Source: Candidatus Andersenbacteria bacterium RIFCSPHIGHO2_12_FULL_45_11b
GTDB lineage: Bacteria; Patescibacteriota; Andersenbacteria; UBA10190
Length of the DNA: 32,815 nt
Direction of reading: 5' to 3'
NCBI GenBank assembly: GCA_001817115.1
Contig: MHHS01000008.1
Location: 1 to 32,815 of the forward strand
The notes beneath the pieces were generated by a model. The model did no database searches, was not told where the DNA came from, and saw only the letters and a program-made list of their open reading frames with translations. The position numbers and the translations under genes were made by a program. Shown piece by piece: positions 8,590 to 17,749 of the stretch; positions within the stretch are counted from its first letter, which is position 1; each line of letters begins with the position of its first letter.

Positions 8590-11500
8590 ATGCATCAGCA
8601 ACGGGCTCTGCAGTTGCAACCACTTCTTCTGCAACCTTTTCAACAACCGGCGCATACTGGTTGAAGGGTTTTCGGTATCCCATACCAGCTGGGATTAAGC
8701 GGCCGATAATAACGTTTTCTTTGAGCCCCATTAAGTGGTCTTCTCTTCCTGCAACAGCAGCATCGATTAATACGCGCGCTGTTTCCATGAAGGATGCGGC
8801 CGCCAGGAAGCTTTCCGTTGAAAGCGATACCTTTGTAATACCAAGCAAGAGTCGGTCTCCGGATGCTCCGCGCTTGCCTTCCGATTCTGCTTGCTTATTC
8901 GCCGCAGAAAGCTCTGCCCATTCAACTACGCGGCCGGGCAGCAGGGAAGTATCTCCAGAATCTTGAATACGTATACGCGACAGCATTTGCCGAACAATAA
9001 TTTCCAAGTGCTTGTCGTTAATCGTTTCGCCCTGGATTGCATATACTTGCTGCACTTCTTTGAGAATATATCGCTGTACTGCGCGCACGCCTGCTGCATC
9101 GTACAAGCCCTGCACGTTCATGTGCCCGTCTGTTAACTGCTGGCCTGCGATCACAACGTCACCAGATTTTACATTCAATGTAACATTCAGCGGAACAATG
9201 TAATCTTTTCCTTCTTTTTTGCCTTGTACGGAAATTTTCACTTCGTCCTTATCTTTCTTAACAGTTACTTCTCCGTCAATGTCAGACATGATTGCTTCGC
9301 CCTTCGGAATGCGAGCCTCAAACAATTCTTCTACGCGAGGCAACCCTTGAGTAATGTCGTCTCCGGACGCACCACCGCTATGGAACGTTCTCATCGTGAG
9401 CTGTGTTCCAGGCTCTCCGATTGCTTGTGCCGCAATAACTCCGACAGCTTCTCCGATTGCTACGATTCTGTTTTTTCCAAGGTCCCATCCGTAACACACT
9501 TGGCATACGCCTCGCGGAGCAGTACAGGAAACAACGGACCGAATATTGATTTCAAAAATCTCCATCCTATCTATTTCTGCAGCCTTTTCCAAATCAATCA
9601 ATTCGCCTTTTTTCATAGCTACTTTGCCAGTCTTTGGATCCTTCACATCGTCTGCCAAGTATCGGCCGAGAGATCGCTTTCCGAGCGTGGTCCCCACTTC
9701 CTCGCTATCCGCTTTCGTCATGATTGCGCCTTCTTTATCTTTGCAATCTTCAAAATGCACCACCACATCTTGTGCCACGTTTACTAATCTTCGCGTTAAG
9801 TATCCTGCAGTTGCAGTACGAAGCGCGGTGTCGGCCATACCTTTGCGAGTTCCGTGCGTGGAAAGGAAATATTCCAGAGCGTTAAATCCATCTTTGAAGC
9901 TGCTCTTGATAGGAAGCTCTACTGCCTTGCCGGTAGGGCCCGCAACAGTACCTTTCATACCAACCATCTGGAGTGTTTGCCCCCACGATCCTCGCGCACC
10001 GGAGTTTACCATCGTAAACACGCTGCCAGCAGGGTCGAATGCGCCCTTTGCAGCAATAGCCATTTCTTCACGCACCTGCTCCCACACGCTTACCACCATG
10101 CGATACCGCTCGTCTTCAGTTAAGAGGCCGTCGTCGAACTGCGATCGAATTTCAGCAACCCTCACTTCGCCTCGTCCGACAATTTCTGCTTTATCTTTTG
10201 GAGCAGTTAAGTCCATCATTCCCCAAGACAACCCTGATTTCGTTGCGTTGTTAAATCCGAGCTTCTTCATATCATCCAAGAATTTTGCAGTACGATCTTG
10301 CCCATGTACGGAAAGCGTTCTGCTTACAATTTTCTTTAATTTTGATTTATCAAGCGCTTCATTCTGGAACGTACCTTGATCTGGGCAAATCTCGAAGAAT
10401 AGCAATCGGCCGAGCGTCGTTTCCACAAGTTCTTGATTGTTCACCGGATTTCTTACGGTTATGCCTGCGTTCATTGCAAGCTCTCCCACTTCATATGCCA
10501 TAATAGCCTCGTTCATGGACGCATACTTGCGCCCCTCGCCCTTCGCACCTGCTTCAATATTCGTCATATAGTAAATACCAAGCACGATATCTTGCGTTGC
10601 AGATGTTGCAGGCTGTCCGTCAGCAGGCTTCAGTAAATTATGCGATGCTAGCATAATTTCATCTGCTTCATGCCGAGCTTGGGAAGAAAGCGGCACATGC
10701 ACTGCCATTTGATCTCCGTCGAAGTCGGCGTTGAATGGAGTAGTTACCATTGGGTGAATCTGGATCGCTTTTCCTTCGATTAACACGGGTTGAAATGCCT
10801 GAATACCGAGTCGATGCAGCGTTGGCGCGCGGTTGAGCAATACTTTGTGCGTGCGAGTCACCTGTTCCAATGAATCCCACACTTCCGGAATCCCTTGTTC
10901 GATGAGCCTGCTTGCAGATCGGATATTGTGCGCAAGTTCCCGCTCAATCAATTCGTGAATCACGAACGGTTTGAATAGTTCCAATGCCATCAGCTTTGGA
11001 AGTCCGCACTGATGCAGCTGCAACTCGGGGCCAACTACGATAACGGAGCGGCCGGAGTAATCTACGCGCTTTCCCAGCAAGTTTTGGCGGAATCGGCCCT
11101 GCTTTCCCTTTAGCATGTCCGCAAGCGATTTCAGTTGCCGTCGCTGGCCGGTCGTGTTTACTGTAGTAGAACCTCGTCGCGCAGAATTATCAATCAGCGA
11201 ATCGACAGCTTCCTGCAACATGCGCTTTTCATTTCTCGTAATAATTTCCGGAGCTCCTAATTCAAGCAATCTGCGCAATCGGTTATTTCGATTAATCACG
11301 CGGCGATACAAGTCATTCAAATCAGACGCAGCAAAACGGCCGCCGTCTAATTGCACCATCGGGCGAATATCGGGCGGAATCACTGGCAGCTGCGTCACAA
11401 ACATCCATTCCGGACGAATTTTCGCATCTACTAATCCGCGAATCAGCGCCAACCTTCGCATCACGCGCTTTTCTTTTGCAGCAGAAGCGTCTACCAAGTC

Positions 11501-12292
11501 TTCTTCCATTGCCTTAATTTCCTTTTCCAAATCCATCTTTTCAAAAATAGTTCGAATTGCTTCGGCTCCGATTCCGGCAGTGAAAATATGGCCGTACTTG
11601 AGCGACAAATCCCGATATTCTACTTCTGAAATAATTGCGTGTTTTGTGAGCCCGGTAATTTGATCAACAGCAGATTCCTTTGCGATATCCAGCTTATCAA
11701 GCTCGCCCTGCTCTTCTACAGCAAGCGCTTCTTTTTTCTTATCGCGGTCTGCTTCATCTTTCGGAATACCTGCGCGCAATTGCTTGTATCCGTTCTTAAT
11801 GGCCTCCCGCTTAGAATCTGCTTCGCGATTCAATCGCCCAACAAGATCTTTTTTCTTATCTTCATCAACGCTCGTAATAATGTACGATGCGAAATATACG
11901 ACCTTCTCCAGTTTTCCAACATTAATATTCAGTAACAACCCCATCTTAGATGGCACTCCTCGGAGAAACCAAATATGAGACACGGGCGTTGCAAGCGTAA
12001 TATGCGCCATGCGCTCTCTGCGGACAATCGATCGGGTAACTTCTACGCCGCACTTGTCGCACACAATTCCTTTATATCGAATTCTGCGATATTTTCCGCA
12101 GTAACATTCCCAATCTTTGGTCGGACCGAAGATGCGCTCGTCGAACAACCCATCTTTTTCAGGTTTTTGCGTTCGATAATTAATTGTTTCTGGCTTCGTG
12201 ATTTCCCCATACGACCATTCCAACACATCTTCCGGAGAAGCAAGTGTGAGTTTAATCGAGGTAAAATCTGGTTTTTGTTCTTCGTATTCCAT
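8588..12292 (-). CDS. rpoC: DNA-directed RNA polymerase subunit beta'
   Basis: NADFDGDQMAVHVPLS, zinc-binding CYCGKYRRIRYKGIVCDKCGVEV, GEPGTQLTMRTFHSGGASGDDITQGLPRVEELFEAR. Confidence 0.99.
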   Translation of the reverse strand: MEYEEQKPDFTSIKLTLASPEDVLEWSYGEITKPETINYRTQKPEKDGLFDERIFGPTKDWECYCGKYRRIRYKGIVCDKCGVEVTRSIVRRERMAHITLATPVSHIWFLRGVPSKMGLLLNINVGKLEKVVYFASYIITSVDEDKKKDLVGRLNREADSKREAIKNGYKQLRAGIPKDEADRDKKKEALAVEEQGELDKLDIAKESAVDQITGLTKHAIISEVEYRDLSLKYGHIFTAGIGAEAIRTIFEKMDLEKEIKAMEEDLVDASAAKEKRVMRRLALIRGLVDAKIRPEWMFVTQLPVIPPDIRPMVQLDGGRFAASDLNDLYRRVINRNNRLRRLLELGAPEIITRNEKRMLQEAVDSLIDNSARRGSTTVNTTGQRRQLKSLADMLKGKQGRFRQNLLGKRVDYSGRSVIVVGPELQLHQCGLPKLMALELFKPFVIHELIERELAHNIRSASRLIEQGIPEVWDSLEQVTRTHKVLLNRAPTLHRLGIQAFQPVLIEGKAIQIHPMVTTPFNADFDGDQMAVHVPLSSQARHEADEIMLASHNLLKPADGQPATSATQDIVLGIYYMTNIEAGAKGEGRKYASMNEAIMAYEVGELAMNAGITVRNPVNNQELVETTLGRLLFFEICPDQGTFQNEALDKSKLKKIVSRTLSVHGQDRTAKFLDDMKKLGFNNATKSGLSWGMMDLTAPKDKAEIVGRGEVRVAEIRSQFDDGLLTEDERYRMVVSVWEQVREEMAIAAKGAFDPAGSVFTMVNSGARGSWGQTLQMVGMKGTVAGPTGKAVELPIKSSFKDGFNALEYFLSTHGTRKGMADTALRTATAGYLTRRLVNVAQDVVVHFEDCKDKEGAIMTKADSEEVGTTLGKRSLGRYLADDVKDPKTGKVAMKKGELIDLEKAAEIDRMEIFEINIRSVVSCTAPRGVCQVCYGWDLGKNRIVAIGEAVGVIAAQAIGEPGTQLTMRTFHSGGASGDDITQGLPRVEELFEARIPKGEAIMSDIDGEVTVKKDKDEVKISVQGKKEGKDYIVPLNVTLNVKSGDVVIAGQQLTDGHMNVQGLYDAAGVRAVQRYILKEVQQVYAIQGETINDKHLEIIVRQMLSRIRIQDSGDTSLLPGRVVEWAELSAANKQAESEGKRGASGDRLLLGITKVSLSTESFLAAASFMETARVLIDAAVAGREDHLMGLKENVIIGRLIPAGMGYRKPFNQYAPVVEKVAEEVVATAEPVADA

Positions 12293-12309
12293 AGTGTGTA
12301 TGTGGTATC

Positions 12310-15300
12310 TTAACGATTCGATGCTTGATATTCCCTTGGAGGCTCGGCAGGCGGTTCCTGCTTCCCTACCAGCTCAACATCTAATCCGAGTCCTTTTAAT
12401 TCTTTGACTAGTACATCGAACGCTGCTGGAGTGTGCGGCGGCTGAATTTGGCCTCCTTTTACAATCGTTTCGTATGTTTTGCTTCGACCGGCAACATCGT
12501 CCGACTTCACCGTCAAAATTTCCTGCAGCGTATATGCGGCGCCGTACGCTTCCAGCGCCCACACTTCCATCTCTCCAAACCTCTGGCCTCCGAACTGCGC
12601 CTTTCCTCCAAGAGGCTGCTGAGTAACAAGAGAGTATGGCCCGGTAGATCGCATATGAATCTTGTCTTCTACTAAATGATGGAGCTTTAATATATACATC
12701 ACGCCGACAGTTACCTTGCGATCAAACTTCTGGCCAGATAAGCCATCAAATAGCTCCACTTTTCCATCTGTCGGAATTCCAGCTGCTTCAAGCTGTTCTC
12801 GAATCTCGCCTTCCGTTACGCCGGAAAAAGCAGGAGACGCGGCGTGGAAATCGAGCTTTGTTGCAGCCCACCCCAAGTGTGTTTCTAGAATCTGTCCAAT
12901 GTTCATACGGGATGCGACTCCGAGCGGATTGAGCACTACGTCAACGGGCGATCCGTCTTCCAAGTACGGCATATCTTCTTCCGCAACAATCTTTGCAATA
13001 ACACCCTTGTTTCCATGACGCCCTGCAAGCTTATCTCCTACTTGCAGCTTTCTGAATTGCGCAATGCTTACCTGAATTTGCTTGATAACTCCGGAAGGAA
13101 GCTTATCGCCGCCGTCGCGAGAGAAAATTTTGATATCTACAACCTTTCCTCGCTCTCCGTGCTGGAGATACAGCGATGTATCTTTAACGTCTTTTGCTTT
13201 CTCTCCAAAGATTGCTCGAAGCAATCGCTCTTCAGGGGTAAGGTCTGTTTCTCCTTTGTTCGTAACTTTCCCAACTAAAATATCGCCGGAGCGGACTTCT
13301 GCGCCCACTCGGATCACGCCTTCTTCATCAAGGTTTCGCAATTTTTCTTCGCTTACGTTTGGAATATCTCGAGTCACAACTTCTGGTCCAAGCTTCGTAT
13401 CGCGAACGTCGATTGTAAAGTCTTCAATATGAATAGAGCTGAACCGATCATCGCGCACCACGCGTTCTGAAATAACAATAGCGTCTTCAAAATTATTTCC
13501 GTACCATGGCACGAATGCAACCATAAGATTCTGCCCGAGGGAAAGTTCCCCTTTGTCTGTAGCGGATCCGTCTGCAATAAGCTGGCCTTTCGTTACTTTG
13601 TCGCCAAGCTGTACGAGAGGATGCTGGGTCATTGCAGTTGATTGGTTGCTTCGCTGAAAATTCTGCAATCGGTATACTCGGCTGGATCCGTCTTTTGCAG
13701 ATACGCGAATGTGCACTGCGTCTAATTCTGTTACCTCTCCATCAATATCAGATAACACTACTTGTCCGGAGTGATATGCGCCGATGAATTCAAATCCAGT
13801 TCCAACTCGCGGAGCCTGGGGCTTCACGGAAGGAACAGCCTGGCGTTGCATATTTGATCCCATGAGCGATCGCTGCGCATCATCGTGCTCAATGAATGGA
13901 ACCATTCCTGCGCCGAGCGATAGCGATTGCTGTGGCGCAATGTCCATGTACTCAACTTCTTTTGGAGACACTTCCGTAAACTGCCCCTGCTGCGCTCGCG
14001 TTTCAATTAACTCGTTTACAAACGTTCTATCTTTTGCAAGAGGCTCTGCTGCCTGCGCAATAACAGCCATATCTTCCTGGTATGCATCCATGAACACAAT
14101 CTCATCCGTAACTTTTCCGTTTACTACTTTTCTATACGGAGTTTCAAGGAATCCGTATTCGTTCAATCGAGAATACATCGCCATATGGCCCACCAAGCCG
14201 ATGTTCGGACCTTCCGGAGTTTGTACTGGGCAAATACGGCCATAATGGCTTCGGTGTACGTCTCGAACTTCGAACCCTGCGCGATTTCGGTCAAGTCCGC
14301 CTGGCCCCATCGCGGAAACGCGGCGCTTATGTTCTACTTCAGATAATGGATTCGTCTGATCCATGAATTGAGAAAGCTGGGATGACGTATAAAATTCTTT
14401 AATGGCTGCGATAATCGGCCGAGCGTTAATTAATTGAGACGGCGTCATGCGTTCTATCTCCATCGTGCTCATGCGGTCTTTCGCAATGCGCTCCATACGG
14501 ACAAGACCGATTCTGAATTTGTTCTGCAATAATTCTCCCACTGCGCGCACGCGGCGATTTCCAAGATGATCGATATCGTCAGCCGGCTCTTGGGTAATAT
14601 TTAATCGAATCACTTCTCGGATAACAGCAACTAAATCTTCCACGCGAAGCGTGCGGTGTTCCGGAGTTTCCGGCACATCAAGCGATAGCCGCTGATTGAT
14701 GCGGTGCCGTCCTACTTTTCCAAAATCATATCGGTCGAATCGGAAAAACATATCGTGAATCATCTGCTTTGCGTTGGCAACGGTAGCCAAATCGCCCGGA
14801 CGCAATCGCTTGTACACTTCCTTCAATCCTTCTGCCTGATTCTTTGACGCATCCTTGGCAAATGTTGCCTTGATGTACTGCATTTCTTCATTCGTATCAA
14901 TATCGGCAAACAACTTTGCAATTTCTTCATTCGTTTCAACGCCCATAGCGCGAAGAAGCGCAGTGACTGCAACTTTTCGCTTCCGGTCGATTTTTACATA
15001 GATAGCGCCGTCAGAAGCCGTTTCTAATTCCAGCCACGCACCGCGATTCGGAATAATTTTTGCCCCATACCAGTTTCTGCCCTTGCTTGTGGAAGAAGAG
15101 AAGAATACGCCAGGAGACCTGATCAACTGAGATACAATAACCCGCTCTACTCCATTAATAATAAACGTTCCGCGAGGAGTCATAATAGGGAACTCGCCAA
15201 GGTACACTTCCTGCTCTTTCACTTCGCCAGTTTTTTTGTTTACGAATCGAACTGCGCATCGCAAAGGAGCTTCAAATGTTGCATTGCGATCGCGAGCAGT

Positions 15301-15534
15301 TTCTTCTGTGTGCTTCGGAGTATCGAGATAATGGTCTACGAAATGCAATTCCAGATTTCCGGAATGATCTTCGATCGGAGAAATTTCTTTAAAAAGTTCC
15401 GCTAATCCTTCTTCAAAGAACCAGGCATTGGAATCTAATTGAATCTGGAGAAGGTTAGGAACTTGCGCAACGAGTCCGGAATGTCCGGAGAACGTTTTAC
15501 GGATACGAATTGGCTTGGGGAATTCTTCGCTCAT
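12310..15534 (-). CDS. rpoB: DNA-directed RNA polymerase subunit beta
   Basis: QLSQFMDQTNPLSEVEHKRR, RICPVQTPEGPNIGLVGHMA, GDKLAGRHGNKGVIAKIV; 17 bp upstream of rpoC. Confidence 0.99.
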   Translation of the reverse strand: MSEEFPKPIRIRKTFSGHSGLVAQVPNLLQIQLDSNAWFFEEGLAELFKEISPIEDHSGNLELHFVDHYLDTPKHTEETARDRNATFEAPLRCAVRFVNKKTGEVKEQEVYLGEFPIMTPRGTFIINGVERVIVSQLIRSPGVFFSSSTSKGRNWYGAKIIPNRGAWLELETASDGAIYVKIDRKRKVAVTALLRAMGVETNEEIAKLFADIDTNEEMQYIKATFAKDASKNQAEGLKEVYKRLRPGDLATVANAKQMIHDMFFRFDRYDFGKVGRHRINQRLSLDVPETPEHRTLRVEDLVAVIREVIRLNITQEPADDIDHLGNRRVRAVGELLQNKFRIGLVRMERIAKDRMSTMEIERMTPSQLINARPIIAAIKEFYTSSQLSQFMDQTNPLSEVEHKRRVSAMGPGGLDRNRAGFEVRDVHRSHYGRICPVQTPEGPNIGLVGHMAMYSRLNEYGFLETPYRKVVNGKVTDEIVFMDAYQEDMAVIAQAAEPLAKDRTFVNELIETRAQQGQFTEVSPKEVEYMDIAPQQSLSLGAGMVPFIEHDDAQRSLMGSNMQRQAVPSVKPQAPRVGTGFEFIGAYHSGQVVLSDIDGEVTELDAVHIRVSAKDGSSRVYRLQNFQRSNQSTAMTQHPLVQLGDKVTKGQLIADGSATDKGELSLGQNLMVAFVPWYGNNFEDAIVISERVVRDDRFSSIHIEDFTIDVRDTKLGPEVVTRDIPNVSEEKLRNLDEEGVIRVGAEVRSGDILVGKVTNKGETDLTPEERLLRAIFGEKAKDVKDTSLYLQHGERGKVVDIKIFSRDGGDKLPSGVIKQIQVSIAQFRKLQVGDKLAGRHGNKGVIAKIVAEEDMPYLEDGSPVDVVLNPLGVASRMNIGQILETHLGWAATKLDFHAASPAFSGVTEGEIREQLEAAGIPTDGKVELFDGLSGQKFDRKVTVGVMYILKLHHLVEDKIHMRSTGPYSLVTQQPLGGKAQFGGQRFGEMEVWALEAYGAAYTLQEILTVKSDDVAGRSKTYETIVKGGQIQPPHTPAAFDVLVKELKGLGLDVELVGKQEPPAEPPREYQASNR

Positions 15535-15573
15535 TGAGGGTATGAGTTAAAAAATAGATATATAACGTAAAAG

Positions 15574-15609
15574 GCACATCCCACCTTCATTTCATATGAA
15601 GGGATGCGC
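15574..15609 (-). promoter_or_regulatory. Stem-loop in the rpoB 5' leader
   Basis: Minus strand GCGCATCCC...GGGATGTGC (9 pairs, one G-U) followed by CTTTTACG. Confidence 0.5.
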
Positions 15610-15683
15610 TTAAAAACTATTGCTTGCTAACTTGCTTGATTGATGATGCACACAAATCTTGCTCGTCAAAGACGATACTTTAA

Positions 15684-15712
15684 AGTATAGAAGGTGTGTA
15701 TAACTATGTCAA
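15684..15712 (-). promoter_or_regulatory. Sigma70 promoter TTGACA-N17-TATACT for rpoBC
   Basis: Minus strand TTGACATAGTTATACACACCTTCTATACT; implies a leader of about 140 nt. Confidence 0.8.
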
Positions 15713-15820
15713 GCCATTTACCCCCATTTTCCCTAAAATCAAGCCGAGTTATCCACAGGCCGCCGCTCCACCAACCGGCGGAGCTATGGCCTGCAAGGCA
15801 GTTCGGGTTAAAAAATCGTG

Positions 15821-16246
15821 TCATTCCGGACTTGCTGCGCCCCGCGAAGCTCGCGAGCGTAGTGGGGATCCGGAATCTACGTTGCGATACTTCGGCTCCA
15901 CTGCGTCCACCTTTTCGGCAGTTCTTGCGCTTGCGACAACTTCTTCCTCAGTATCGCCAGAAACTGCAACAATCTCGGCACCCACGGCTTGCCCCAACAC
16001 GGTCGCTGTTACAATACCTGTCCGCACCAATCCGTAACTGCCCGGGCCGGCATGCACGGCCACTCGCGTAATATCCATTTTTTGTTTTCCGGCTTCTTGT
16101 AATAGCTCTTCTATATTAACTAATAACGTCGTACCCACTTTCGGCGTATTTTCCCATTCCCGCTTTCCAAACACATTTGTATCATCAGCAAGAATAATCC
16201 GTGCGGTCGGATGAGCTGTGTCAATAATAAAAATAAGGGGGTTCAT
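15821..16246 (-). CDS. tsaB: TsaB-like protein (short), C-terminus encoded by a repeat
   Basis: MNPLIFIIDTAHPTARIILADD..., VAVHAGPGSYGLVRTGIVTATVLGQA; tail DSGSPLRSRASRGAASPE* lies in repeat DNA. Confidence 0.65.
   Translation of the reverse strand: MNPLIFIIDTAHPTARIILADDTNVFGKREWENTPKVGTTLLVNIEELLQEAGKQKMDITRVAVHAGPGSYGLVRTGIVTATVLGQAVGAEIVAVSGDTEEEVVASARTAEKVDAVEPKYRNVDSGSPLRSRASRGAASPE
15822..15880. repeat. Family B palindromic repeat with nested GCGCCCCGCG...GTGGGGA module
   Basis: gtcattccggacttg[ctgcgccccgcgaagctcgcgagcgtagtgggga]tccggaat. Confidence 0.8.
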
Positions 16247-16587
16247 ACTTGTGTATTCTGATCTGAATTCCATTTGGGTTCAATAAATACAAATGTTTTT
16301 CCAGCACCTTCTATAGAGTATGGAGTCTTCGGCTGTACATACAGCACATCCCCAGATTCAAGCCTGTGTATTTCACCTCCGACGCTAGCAGTAAATACTC
16401 CATCAATAATAAACATCGCTTCCGTACAATATTCATTCTGACGATACCCTTCTTCCGGATATCTTCCACTCTGCTCAACATACGCAGCAGATAGTCGCTC
16501 AGTTGGGGAATCTGGATACAAATAACACACACCGCCGGCAATATCATATTTTTTTGCTTGATTTCTTGTAAAAAGATAATTGTTCAT
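16243..16587 (-). CDS. Cupin-domain protein
   Basis: AMFIIDGVFTASVGGEIHRLESGDVLYVQPKTPYSIEGAGKTFVFIEPKW; short overlaps with both neighbours. Confidence 0.75.
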   Translation of the reverse strand: MNNYLFTRNQAKKYDIAGGVCYLYPDSPTERLSAAYVEQSGRYPEEGYRQNEYCTEAMFIIDGVFTASVGGEIHRLESGDVLYVQPKTPYSIEGAGKTFVFIEPKWNSDQNTQV

Positions 16588-17681
16588 GGGATAAAAAATG
16601 ATTTATTAAATTGAGTAATATTTTCTTTTGTTCCATCGAGATGAAACACTACCACATCTTCAATACGAACACCGCCAACATCGGGATAGTAAAGACCTGG
16701 TTCAATGGTCAACGTCATACCTGGCTGTATAATACGATCGCATACAGCATTTAATCGAGGACCTTCATGCACAGATAGCCCTAAACTATGCCCAGTGCCG
16801 TGCATAAACCCCCGCTCGGGCGAAGTCGGATACCCACGTTTTCGAAACGCCTCCACAGTTCGAGCATGAACATCAGAGCACACTGCGCCGATCGCAATAC
16901 TGTCGGCAATTTCTTTTTGCACTTCTTGAACGGCTGTAAATAATTCTTCCAAACCTTTTTTCGGTGTTCCTTTTACAAATGTACGAGTCATGTCTGCATA
17001 GAAACCAGTTTTTTCTGAGCGAGGAAATATATCAATAATAATAGCTTCGTGCGGCAACAGATTTCCGCACCCCTCATCGTGCGGTCGCGCAGATTGTGCA
17101 CCCGACGCAACGATAATCCCATCTGGGCAGTCATAGCCCTGCTCTAATAAATGCGTCCGTAATCTGAATTTCATATACTCACTCGTTAATGTCTTCCCTT
17201 CATACATAATTAACTCTCCACTAATTATGCTTTGCGAAAGTATGTCGTATGCTAGCAAAAAAGCTGATTCGTTAATTCGCTGCGCCTCAATCATGTGCTG
17301 TAATTCCTGCTCCGTTTTCACATCCCGCTCCGATTCAAAATCATGTATTGCGATATTAATACCGGCATTCTCAATTTCGCGCACTAAGACATATGGCATA
17401 TTGGGGGATATTTTCACTTCTTGAATACCATAGCATTGCAGTATCTTGATTAGAGTTTGTGAAAACTTTTTTTGCATATAGGATTCAAGTCGTTCAACAC
17501 GAACTCCATTACCAAGCTGCTGTATTTTCTGCAGCTGGACATCATATTCACGCGCATCAAAAAATACTACCGGATCCTCTCCTGCAACTGCAATATATAT
17601 AAAAGCATCAGGGGCAGTAATACCTGTTCTATGCAATATTTCCGGGCCCTTAGAATCGACTAAGACAAATGCGCTTTTCAT
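16584..17681 (-). CDS. M24 family Xaa-Pro aminopeptidase
   Basis: IIDIFPRSEKTGFYADMTRTFV, FMHGTGHSLGLSVHEGPRL, MTLTIEPGLYYPDVGGVRIEDVVVF. Confidence 0.93.
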   Translation of the reverse strand: MKSAFVLVDSKGPEILHRTGITAPDAFIYIAVAGEDPVVFFDAREYDVQLQKIQQLGNGVRVERLESYMQKKFSQTLIKILQCYGIQEVKISPNMPYVLVREIENAGINIAIHDFESERDVKTEQELQHMIEAQRINESAFLLAYDILSQSIISGELIMYEGKTLTSEYMKFRLRTHLLEQGYDCPDGIIVASGAQSARPHDEGCGNLLPHEAIIIDIFPRSEKTGFYADMTRTFVKGTPKKGLEELFTAVQEVQKEIADSIAIGAVCSDVHARTVEAFRKRGYPTSPERGFMHGTGHSLGLSVHEGPRLNAVCDRIIQPGMTLTIEPGLYYPDVGGVRIEDVVVFHLDGTKENITQFNKSFFIP

Positions 17682-17710
17682 ATAATAAATCATACAAGAT
17701 AAAAGATTCT

Positions 17711-17740
17711 GAATTGAGGCGCGTCCGTACGCCTCAATTC
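17711..17740 (-). terminator. Stem-loop downstream of the 466-aa gene (possible terminator)
   Basis: Perfect 11-bp arms gaattgaggcg / cgcctcaattc with 8-nt loop. Confidence 0.5.
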
Positions 17741-17749
17741 AGATAGTGC

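Noticed and set aside
9546-10379. 277-aa plus-strand ORF antisense to rpoC
   Set aside because: Lies wholly opposite the well-supported rpoC frame; Ser/Pro-rich, low-complexity translation typical of an antisense shadow ORF.
11115-11663. 182-aa and other plus-strand ORFs opposite rpoC/rpoB
   Set aside because: No recognisable domain; antisense to rpoB/rpoC coding sequence.
15749-15757. Perfect DnaA box TTATCCACA upstream of the rpoB promoter
   Set aside because: A single 9-mer in 33 kb has a substantial chance of occurring randomly; no cluster of boxes, AT-rich unwinding element or dnaA/dnaN nearby, so not called an origin.
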